Positions 5,456 through 10,049 of a DNA stretch of 10,049 nt are shown here, piece after piece (positions within the stretch are counted from its first letter, which is position 1; every line of letters begins with the position of its first letter). The DNA is taken from the NCBI GenBank assembly GCA_963977945.1, contig CAXBQO010000035.1, positions 1 to 10,049 of the forward strand. The letters are read 5' to 3'. Made by a program: the position numbers and the translations under genes. The DNA comes from CALMJB01 sp963977945. GTDB taxonomy: Bacteria; Actinomycetota; Actinomycetes; Nanopelagicales; Nanopelagicaceae. Below the pieces are notes generated by a model, which saw nothing but the letters and a program-made list of their open reading frames with translations, had not been told where the DNA came from and did no database searches.

Positions 5456-6721
5456 ATGTTGAAAAAATATGGAATGGATTTCGCGCCATTTAAAAAATAT
5501 CGCGACTTTAGGTTGGTCTGGGTCTCAGGCTTTATCTCCCACTTTGGAATCATGCTCACCTATGTGGCACTACCCTTTCAATTAAAGGAGCTCACCAATT
5601 CATATCTTGCGGTCGGACTACTTGGATTAGTTGAACTTTTACCGCTAATAATTTTCGGTCTCTACGGCGGCGTCCTCGCTGACCACATAGATCGACGAAA
5701 AATGCTGCTCTTAACTGAAGCGGCTGCCCTTTTGATTACCGCAGTACTTCTTGTAAATGCACTGCTGCCAAATCCCAAGGTCTGGCTGATCTATTTTGTA
5801 ACGGTTTTATTTGCCGCAGTTGATGGCCTGCAGCGCCCAAGTGCCGATGCGATGTTGCCTCGCTTAGTGGACCACCAAGATTTGCCGGCGGCTAACTCAC
5901 TTATAAGTTTGCGACGTCAATTTAATTTAATTGTTGCCCCTTCAATTGCCGGAGTACTAATTGCAACCTCTGGCGTGAAAATTGCTTTCGCACTTGATGT
6001 GGTTTCATATTTAGTTGGCATTTTTATTTTGCTAAAAGTGCGCCCCGTGCCATCCTCAAAAGAGAGCGAAAAACCTTCATTTTCTAGCCTGGTCGGCGGG
6101 CTGCAATATGCCTTAGGACGCAAAGATTTACTTGGAACTTATTGCGTTGATTTAGCGGCGATGTTTTTTGCTTTTCCATATGCACTTTTTCCATTCTGGG
6201 CTGAAAAAGTTAACGCACCTTGGTCACTTGGATTTTTCTATGCCTCACTTTCAGTCGGCGCGTTTCTTGTTATCGTCACAAGTCGTTGGATAAATCATGT
6301 AAATCACCATGGCCGGGCAATTACTTTCGCCGCAATTGGATGGGGCGCAGCAATAACTTTGGCTGGATTAGTAGACAATGTTTGGTGGGTGCTTTTGTGC
6401 CTCACAATTTCCGGAGCATGCGATGAGATATCGGCATTATTTAGAAGCGCAGTTTGGAATCAATCAATCTCCGATGAGTATCGCGGGCGATTAGCCGGAA
6501 TCGAACTACTGTCATATTCCATTGGACCATTAGGTGGGCAAGCTAGATCTGGATTAGTGGCAGATCGCACCAGTTTGCGTACCTCAGTTGTCAGTGGCGG
6601 GTTACTTTGCATCGGTTTTGTCATGTTGGCAGCTAAAAGTTTCCCTAAATTCTGGAATTACGACGTAACTACCAATGAGTATGCGGTTGCAGAACGAATC
6701 AAACGAGCAAAAGTTCAATAA
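5456..6721 (+). CDS. MFS transporter, EntS/MFS_3-type exporter
   Basis: An integral inner-membrane secondary transporter, probably a proton-driven exporter; the substrate cannot be read from sequence. It has 421 residues with about 10-12 hydrophobic segments, beginning near residue 20 and ending near 405. Seen: the MFS motif A in the first cytoplasmic loop, GGVLADHIDRRKML (71-84), and the DGLQRPSADAMLPRLV stretch after the fourth segment, which is characteristic of the EntS/macrolide-efflux-like MFS_3 group. The start may be ATG 5456 or ATG 5474 (MDFAPFKKYRDFR), which fits homologues better at the N-terminus; neither has a strong Shine-Dalgarno. It follows panB by 56 bp on the same strand, with no terminator seen between them, so readthrough is possible. 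No siderophore or drug genes are nearby to suggest a cargo. Confidence 0.88.
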   Translation: MLKKYGMDFAPFKKYRDFRLVWVSGFISHFGIMLTYVALPFQLKELTNSYLAVGLLGLVELLPLIIFGLYGGVLADHIDRRKMLLLTEAAALLITAVLLVNALLPNPKVWLIYFVTVLFAAVDGLQRPSADAMLPRLVDHQDLPAANSLISLRRQFNLIVAPSIAGVLIATSGVKIAFALDVVSYLVGIFILLKVRPVPSSKESEKPSFSSLVGGLQYALGRKDLLGTYCVDLAAMFFAFPYALFPFWAEKVNAPWSLGFFYASLSVGAFLVIVTSRWINHVNHHGRAITFAAIGWGAAITLAGLVDNVWWVLLCLTISGACDEISALFRSAVWNQSISDEYRGRLAGIELLSYSIGPLGGQARSGLVADRTSLRTSVVSGGLLCIGFVMLAAKSFPKFWNYDVTTNEYAVAERIKRAKVQ

Positions 6722-6741
6722 ATTTCTTTAATTTGTACAAA

Positions 6742-6773
6742 ATGCAGAAAAATGACAGAAAAATGGCAGAAAA
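6742..6773 (+). repeat. Three 10-11-bp direct repeats with phased A-tracts
   Basis: ATGCAGAAAA (6742-6751), ATGACAGAAAA (6752-6762) and ATGGCAGAAAA (6763-6773) are adjacent near-copies with A-runs 11 bp apart. Further A-runs follow at 6802-6805, 6811-6815 and 6832-6836. The stretch should be curved and lies about 75-105 bp upstream of the TTGACA promoter of the Lys/Arg-rich gene. The rest of the 269-bp spacer (6722-6990) is AT-rich, with no ORF that I believe. Confidence 0.7.
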
Positions 6774-6845
6774 CCGGTGCAATTTTCACTCTAATTTCAG
6801 CAAAATGCTCAAAAATTGATAATTGCGGAGTAAAAACTCAATTAA

Positions 6846-6873
6846 TTGACATAAAAATTGTTAAAAATAAAGT
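6846..6873 (+). promoter_or_regulatory. Sigma-70-type promoter for the Lys/Arg-rich gene
   Basis: A perfect TTGACA -35 (6846-6851) is followed after 16 bp by TAAAGT (6868-6873), a four-of-six match to the -10 consensus. Transcription would start near 6880, giving a leader of about 110 nt containing the hairpin at 6948-6969. The sequence upstream is rich in A-runs, as in strong promoters. A further -10-like TAATAT at 6887-6892 has no -35 partner. Confidence 0.5.
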
Positions 6874-6942
6874 TGCGACACACCCCTAATATTTAACGAA
6901 AAATAGTGGAATCTTTACGCATTTAGTGACACGCTTGTCCAT

Positions 6943-6969
6943 GAACCGGTTCGGTGACGGATCCGAACC
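6943..6969 (+). promoter_or_regulatory. Leader hairpin with alternative pairing before the Lys/Arg-rich gene
   Basis: GGTTCGG (6948-6954) is perfectly complementary to CCGAACC (6963-6969) around an 8-nt loop. The stem ends 9 nt before the AAGGAG Shine-Dalgarno. GAACC at 6943-6947 repeats the 3' arm, and GAACCGGTTC (6943-6952) and CGGATCCG (6958-6965) are palindromes, so DNA-level dyads or competing RNA pairings are possible. It may be a stability or autoregulatory element, or a protein-binding site; the sequence does not say which. Confidence 0.5.
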
Positions 6970-6990
6970 ACACTCTGTAAGGAGAACTAA

Positions 6991-7134
6991 GTGGCAAAAC
7001 GTCGTAAAAAAGCTGCAAAAGCAGCTCCAAAGCGCCGTCGTCGCAAGAAAGCAGCTAAGTCTGCTCCAAAGCGTCGTCGTCGTAAGAAGGCTGCGGCTGC
7101 TCCAAAGCGTCGTCGTCGTAAGAAGGCTAAGTAA
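6991..7134 (+). CDS. 47-aa Lys/Arg/Ala repeat protein, probable nucleic-acid binder
   Basis: The GTG at 6991 is preceded by AAGGAGA (6979-6985), the strongest Shine-Dalgarno in the window, and the ORF ends at TAA 7134. The product starts MAKRRKKAAKAAP and consists of only Met, Ala, Lys, Arg, Pro and Ser: 29 of 47 residues are Lys or Arg and 13 are Ala. APKRRRRKK occurs three times (12-20, 25-33, 37-45), separated by Ala-rich spacers. There is no acidic or aromatic residue, so it must be extended or disordered and should bind DNA or RNA electrostatically. It resembles the basic tails of actinobacterial HupB and bacterial histone-H1-like proteins, without a folded domain. A small ribosome-associated peptide (compare the MAKRGRKKR start of mycobacterial bL37) is an alternative. 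The promoter, Shine-Dalgarno and terminator suggest strong expression. I do not recognise a named family. Confidence 0.85.
   Translation: MAKRRKKAAKAAPKRRRRKKAAKSAPKRRRRKKAAAAPKRRRRKKAK
7024..7125 (+). repeat. Three coding repeats of the APKRRRRKK unit
   Basis: Units at 7024-7050, 7063-7089 and 7099-7125 encode the same nine residues with nearly the same codons (GCTCCAAAG then CGT runs and AAGAAG). The first unit uses CGC codons at two positions, and the later two are almost identical. This suggests expansion by slippage or unequal crossover, so copy number may vary between strains. Confidence 0.85.
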
Positions 7135-7148
7135 AAAAGTCTTTTTAG

Positions 7149-7179
7149 AAAACCCCGCCGGCGACGGCGGGGTTTTTTT
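7149..7179 (+). terminator. Strong rho-independent terminator, probably bidirectional
   Basis: CCCCGCCG (7153-7160), a GCGA tetraloop (7161-7164) and CGGCGGGG (7165-7172) form a perfect 8-bp GC stem followed by seven T (7173-7179). Flanking AAAA can lengthen the stem with TTTT. GCGA is a stabilising GNRA loop. It ends the Lys/Arg-rich gene; on the other strand it lies directly after the marR stop, whose TAA is inside the T-run, and gives four T, so it may also end marR. Confidence 0.93.
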
Positions 7180-7699
7180 ATTTCTCTTCTCTTGAGTATT
7201 GATGCCGAAGTTCAACACCGATTCGATCAAAGATACGAGCAATCTCCTCTTGATCTTTTGTGCTGAGGTTATCTATAAATCTTTTGCGCACACTATCTAC
7301 ATGATCTGGCGCGGCTTTAACTATTGCCTTCCAACCTTTTTCAGTCATAACCGCGAAAGCGCCACGTTTATCAACTGGACAATTTTCCCGGCGAACCCAC
7401 CCAGCTTTTTCCATCACCTTCATGCGGTGAGATAGTCGAGACTTTGAAATTAGTGAGGTCTGCGCCAAATCACTCATTCGCATTCTGCGATTTGGGGCTT
7501 CAGATAATTGAGCCAAAACTTCATAATCTGGCATTGATAAATCATGGCCATCTAAATCACTATCTAATGCATCTAACAATCTGCGAGCTGAAATTATGTA
7601 GTTTCGCCATGCTTTCATTTCTCGCGGATTCAACCAATTAGCGCTTCGACTTTCACCAGTGCGTACTGGCTTTTTTGCAGATGGGATTTTGCGAGGCAT
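7178..7699 (-). CDS. MarR-family transcriptional regulator
   Basis: A dimeric winged-helix DNA-binding repressor or activator, usually released by a small ligand or oxidant. It has 173 residues: a basic N-terminal tail (about 1-20), dimerisation helices (about 25-50), a helix-turn-helix (about 73-98, RMSDLAQTSLISKSRLSHRM), the wing (about 102-121, CPVDKRGAFAVMTEKG) and a C-terminal dimerisation helix. The pattern is that of the common actinobacterial MarR group. C107 near the wing is not enough to claim redox sensing. The ATG at 7699 has no Shine-Dalgarno, but TAAACT lies 6 nt upstream, a leaderless arrangement, and the 20-bp near-palindrome at 7709-7728 overlaps that promoter, fitting autoregulation. 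It is divergent from the M13 peptidase gene and convergent with the Lys/Arg-rich gene across a shared terminator. Its regulon is unknown; the peptidase is the likeliest partner. Confidence 0.92.
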   Translation of the reverse strand: MPRKIPSAKKPVRTGESRSANWLNPREMKAWRNYIISARRLLDALDSDLDGHDLSMPDYEVLAQLSEAPNRRMRMSDLAQTSLISKSRLSHRMKVMEKAGWVRRENCPVDKRGAFAVMTEKGWKAIVKAAPDHVDSVRKRFIDNLSTKDQEEIARIFDRIGVELRHQYSREEK

Positions 7700-7705
7700 A
7701 ACTGA

Positions 7706-7711
7706 AGTTTA
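7706..7711 (-). promoter_or_regulatory. -10 box of marR, leaderless type
   Basis: TAAACT on the minus strand, followed by TCAGTT and the ATG at 7699. It fits TANNNT at 6 nt from the start codon and overlaps one end of the near-palindrome, so a bound dimer there would block it. Confidence 0.5.
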
Positions 7712-7728
7712 CTTGAAATTTCAACTAA
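7709..7728 (+). promoter_or_regulatory. Near-palindrome, likely MarR operator
   Basis: TTGAAATTTCAA (7713-7724) is a perfect 12-bp palindrome. After one mismatched pair, TTA and TAA extend it to 20 bp with 18 of 20 bases symmetric. The size and TTG-CAA half-site ends suit a MarR dimer. It lies 10 bp upstream of the marR start codon and 47 bp upstream of the peptidase ATG, so one site could serve both promoters. Confidence 0.65.
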
Positions 7729-7761
7729 TTCATCTGGAAAGATTTTTAAACCTTGAATCGG

Positions 7762-7767
7762 TAGAGT
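7762..7767 (+). promoter_or_regulatory. Candidate -10 box of the M13 peptidase gene
   Basis: TAGAGT (7762-7767) is 7 nt before the ATG at 7775 and fits the leaderless TANNNT pattern. The same bases (GGTAGAG) could instead act as a weak Shine-Dalgarno on a longer transcript, so the reading is ambiguous. Confidence 0.35.
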
Positions 7768-7774
7768 GCCACCT

Positions 7775-9733
7775 ATGCGCAGCGGCTTAGATCTTAAGCA
7801 TGTAAATAAATCGGTTCGTCCGCAGGATGATCTCTTCCGATTTATGAATGGCAAGTGGCTAGATGAATATGAGATTCCATCTGACCGCGCCGGCGATGGA
7901 GCCTTCTACTGGTTATTTGAAGAGGCGGAAAAACAGGTTAGAAAAATCATCGAAGATCAGTCAGCGGCCAACCCAACTAATGGCACAAACGCTCAAAAAA
8001 TTGGCGACCTATACAAATCTTTCATGGCGCAGGAGAAAATTGAAAAACTTGGCATCTCGCCAATCTCTCGCCAGCTAAATCAAGCTTTAGCGATAAAAAA
8101 CAAACAAGAGTTTTGCCAACTACTTGGCGAGTTTGAATCTGCCGGCATCAGCGGAATCTTTTATGGCTATGTGACTACCGATCACAAAGATTCCACTCAA
8201 AACATTATTTATCTTGGTCAATCTGGATTATCGCTACCAGATGAGGCTTACTACCGCGAAGAGCAATACGCCCCGATTCGCGATGAAATGCTTAAACACA
8301 TCGAGAAAATGTTTTTGCTTGCTGGTCTAACCGATGGCGCCAAAGCGGCAAAAACCATACTGGCATTAGAAACCAAGATTGCTAAATTCCATTGGGATCA
8401 GGTCAAAGACCGTGATGCGACTCTTACTTATAACAAAATGAGCGGGATTGACCTTAAAAAATTAGTTGCAAATTTTGATTGGCCAATTTGGATTAAATCC
8501 AGTCTGACTCCAGAAAAAGTTCTGACCGAAGTTGTAGTTAGACAGCCTTCTTATTTTGAGGGGCTAAATAGTATGCTCGGCGATTTTGATTTAGATGGTT
8601 GGCGCTATTGGTTGGCTTGGCACTTACTCTCTTCTCGAGCGCCATATCTAAATGAAGATTTAGTAAATGAAAACTTCAATTTTTATGGCACGGTACTTTC
8701 TGGAATTCCAAAATTAAAAGATCGTTGGAAGCGCGCTGTCGCACTGGTAGAAGGCGCACTTGGCGAAGCGGTTGGACAAATTTATGTTGAGCGCCATTTC
8801 CCGCCACGAGCTAAAGAGCGCATGAAAAAATTAGTTGCTAATTTAATTGAAGCTTATCGCGTTGATATTCAGGCACTTGATTGGATGTCTAGTGAAACCA
8901 AACAAAAAGCACTTACCAAATTGGAAAAATTCACACCCAAAATCGGATACCCCGATAAATGGCGCGACTATTCCAAACTTCAAATTACTGCTGAAGACTT
9001 AATTCAAAATATCAGCCAAATCGCCAGGTTCAATCAAGATTATGAATTAAGCAAAATCGGCTCTGCCGTAGATAAAACCGAATGGTTTATGACCCCGCAA
9101 ACCGTAAATGCGTATTACAACCCTGGTATGAATGAAATTGTTTTTCCAGCAGCCATTTTGCAGCCGCCATTTTTTGATGTCGACGCCGATGATGACGCCG
9201 CTAATTACGGCGGAATCGGTGCGGTAATCGGCCATGAAATCGGCCACGGCTTTGATGATCAGGGGTCTAAATATGACGGAGATGGAAATCTAGAAAATTG
9301 GTGGACCGACTCAGATCGCACCGAATTTGAAAAGCGCGCCGATAAATTAATTAAACAATACGATCAACTCTCGCCCACTGTGGCACCAGATGTAAAGGTG
9401 AATGGCGCTCTCACAATTGGTGAAAACATTGGAGATTTAGGCGGCCTCACAATTGCTTATAAGGCATATCAAATTAGTTTGGCTGGAAAAGAGCCTGCAA
9501 CTATCGATGGCTTCACTGGTTGGCAACGATTCTTTTTAGGTTGGGCTCAATCTTGGCGCGGAAAGTATCGAGCCGAAGAGGTTCGTCGCCGAATCGCTAT
9601 TGACCCACATTCACCCGATGAATTTCGCTGCAATCAAGTTGTGGCTAATTTAGATGAGTTTTATGAAGCTTTTAAGGTAGAAAATCAAGACAAACACTTT
9701 CTACCAAAGGAACAACGAGTTCGAATTTGGTAA
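7775..9733 (+). CDS. M13 family zinc metallopeptidase, Zmp1/PepO-like
   Basis: A neprilysin-family endopeptidase cutting peptides up to a few kDa. With ATG 7775 it has 652 residues, close to mycobacterial Zmp1. The N-terminal M13_N domain (about 1-390) includes RPQDDLFRFMNGKWL and a DRAGDGAF stretch as in Zmp1. The catalytic domain shows substrate-binding NAYYNP (445-450), zinc ligands H487 and H491 and catalytic E488 in GHEIGHGFDDQG, the third ligand E550 with D554 in ENIGDLGG, and H612 and R618 in DPHSPDEFR, matching the transition-state and carboxylate-binding His and Arg of neprilysin. No signal peptide or membrane anchor is visible, so it is cytoplasmic or leaves by an unusual route, as proposed for Zmp1. 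GTG 7766 would add three residues, but ATG 7775 agrees better with homologues. It is divergent from marR, across a shared operator-like palindrome. Confidence 0.95.
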   Translation: MRSGLDLKHVNKSVRPQDDLFRFMNGKWLDEYEIPSDRAGDGAFYWLFEEAEKQVRKIIEDQSAANPTNGTNAQKIGDLYKSFMAQEKIEKLGISPISRQLNQALAIKNKQEFCQLLGEFESAGISGIFYGYVTTDHKDSTQNIIYLGQSGLSLPDEAYYREEQYAPIRDEMLKHIEKMFLLAGLTDGAKAAKTILALETKIAKFHWDQVKDRDATLTYNKMSGIDLKKLVANFDWPIWIKSSLTPEKVLTEVVVRQPSYFEGLNSMLGDFDLDGWRYWLAWHLLSSRAPYLNEDLVNENFNFYGTVLSGIPKLKDRWKRAVALVEGALGEAVGQIYVERHFPPRAKERMKKLVANLIEAYRVDIQALDWMSSETKQKALTKLEKFTPKIGYPDKWRDYSKLQITAEDLIQNISQIARFNQDYELSKIGSAVDKTEWFMTPQTVNAYYNPGMNEIVFPAAILQPPFFDVDADDDAANYGGIGAVIGHEIGHGFDDQGSKYDGDGNLENWWTDSDRTEFEKRADKLIKQYDQLSPTVAPDVKVNGALTIGENIGDLGGLTIAYKAYQISLAGKEPATIDGFTGWQRFFLGWAQSWRGKYRAEEVRRRIAIDPHSPDEFRCNQVVANLDEFYEAFKVENQDKHFLPKEQRVRIW

Positions 9734-9773
9734 ACTCGCGACTCTTAATAATTAATTGCGATTGGGAGTTTTA

Positions 9774-10049
9774 ATGAAAAAATTTAAATCAACTGCAGTT
9801 TCATTAATTTTGATATCCACTGCCGTACTTGTTTTGTCAGGATGTGCTAAAAAAGAGTCCGGTTTGAATTCAAATCCCAATGCAAATCAAGCTCTGGTTC
9901 AAGATCAAGCTGCGAATGTACAAGCAAAATTTGGCACTCCAAATGACCTTGGTAATGGCATACAAGTTACCTTCACTGAGCCGGTTCACTTTGTTCCAGG
10001 AAAGTTTGCCTCAAATTATGAAAAACCTCAGGTGCCAAACAAATTTGAT
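9774..10049 (+). CDS. Lipoprotein, possibly DUF4352-like (C-terminus cut by window edge)
   Basis: The first 92 residues are visible. GGGAG (9764-9768) lies 5 nt before ATG 9774. It has a lipoprotein signal peptide: positive MKKFK, a hydrophobic core (about 8-21) and the lipobox LSGC with C24 as the lipidated residue. A Lys/Glu/Asn/Gln-rich linker (25-55) follows, then LGNGIQVTFTEPVHFVPGKF (about 59-78). That resembles the first strand of the DUF4352/telokin-like Ig-fold domain common in actinobacterial lipoproteins, where G-x-x-V-T-V-x-x-P-x-x-F opens the domain. This family link is from memory and the decisive half is missing. The protein should be anchored on the outer face of the membrane. 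It follows the peptidase by 40 bp and may be cotranscribed; function unknown. Confidence 0.88.
   Translation, partial: MKKFKSTAVSLILISTAVLVLSGCAKKESGLNSNPNANQALVQDQAANVQAKFGTPNDLGNGIQVTFTEPVHFVPGKFASNYEKPQVPNKFD

Noticed and set aside
6825..6845. GAGT-AAAA-ACTC small stem in the spacer before the Lys/Arg-rich gene
   Set aside because: Four pairs and no T-run; not a terminator for the MFS gene and not supported as a regulatory site.
6926..7195. 89-residue plus-strand ORF overlapping the Lys/Arg-rich gene in another frame, including the ATG at 6941
   Set aside because: It runs through the leader hairpin, the Shine-Dalgarno and the terminator, and its composition is a frame-shifted image of the CGT/AAG repeats. 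The GTG frame has the ribosome site and the sensible product.
6886..7242. 118-residue minus-strand ORF with Leu/Ser/Thr repeats
   Set aside because: It is the antisense reading of the Lys/Arg-rich gene and crosses the terminator and the marR end; it has no initiation signal.

Overview
The window is AT-rich and gene-dense, and it reads as a chromosomal segment of a low-GC actinobacterium. Freshwater acI types (Nanopelagicales, e.g. Planktophila) are my best guess. The lineage call rests on protein signatures: a GlnA2-type glutamine synthetase, an actinobacterial-type PanB, a mycobacterial Zmp1-like M13 peptidase and an actinobacterial-type MarR. Several starts also have a TANNNT -10 box only 6-7 nt upstream, which suggests leaderless transcription. 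The genus is inference. No phage, IS, CRISPR, tRNA or rRNA is visible.

Left part, minus strand, in transcription order: nadE (4498-2792), an array of roughly 10-bp A-tract repeats (2779-2705), a 26-residue cysteine leader peptide too short for ordinary gene calling (2661-2581), cysK (2514-1588), cysE (1588-1061, overlapping cysK by one base) and a glnA2-like gene that runs off the left edge (996-1). The leader ends Ser-Ser-Cys-Tyr-Cys-Cys-stop. It has a leaderless-type promoter, and its Ile-Ser-Ser and first Cys codons can pair with the cysK Shine-Dalgarno region. That is the layout expected of a cysteine-responsive attenuator that opens cysK-cysE translation when Cys-tRNA is scarce. This is the most interesting system in the window.

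Middle, plus strand: panB (4587-5399), divergent from nadE, then an EntS-like MFS exporter (5456-6721). A 269-bp AT-rich spacer follows with phased A-tracts, a TTGACA promoter and a leader hairpin. It precedes a 47-residue protein made almost only of Lys, Arg and Ala (6991-7134) in three near-identical units, closed by a strong GCGA-loop terminator.

Right part: a MarR regulator (minus, 7699-7178) diverges from an M13 metallopeptidase (plus, 7775-9733), with a 20-bp near-palindrome between them as a likely operator. A lipoprotein gene (9774 onward) is cut by the right edge.

Functionally, the window combines cysteine synthesis, NAD and pantothenate cofactor synthesis, a GlnA2-type ligase, export, a probable nucleic-acid-binding protein and envelope or peptide metabolism.
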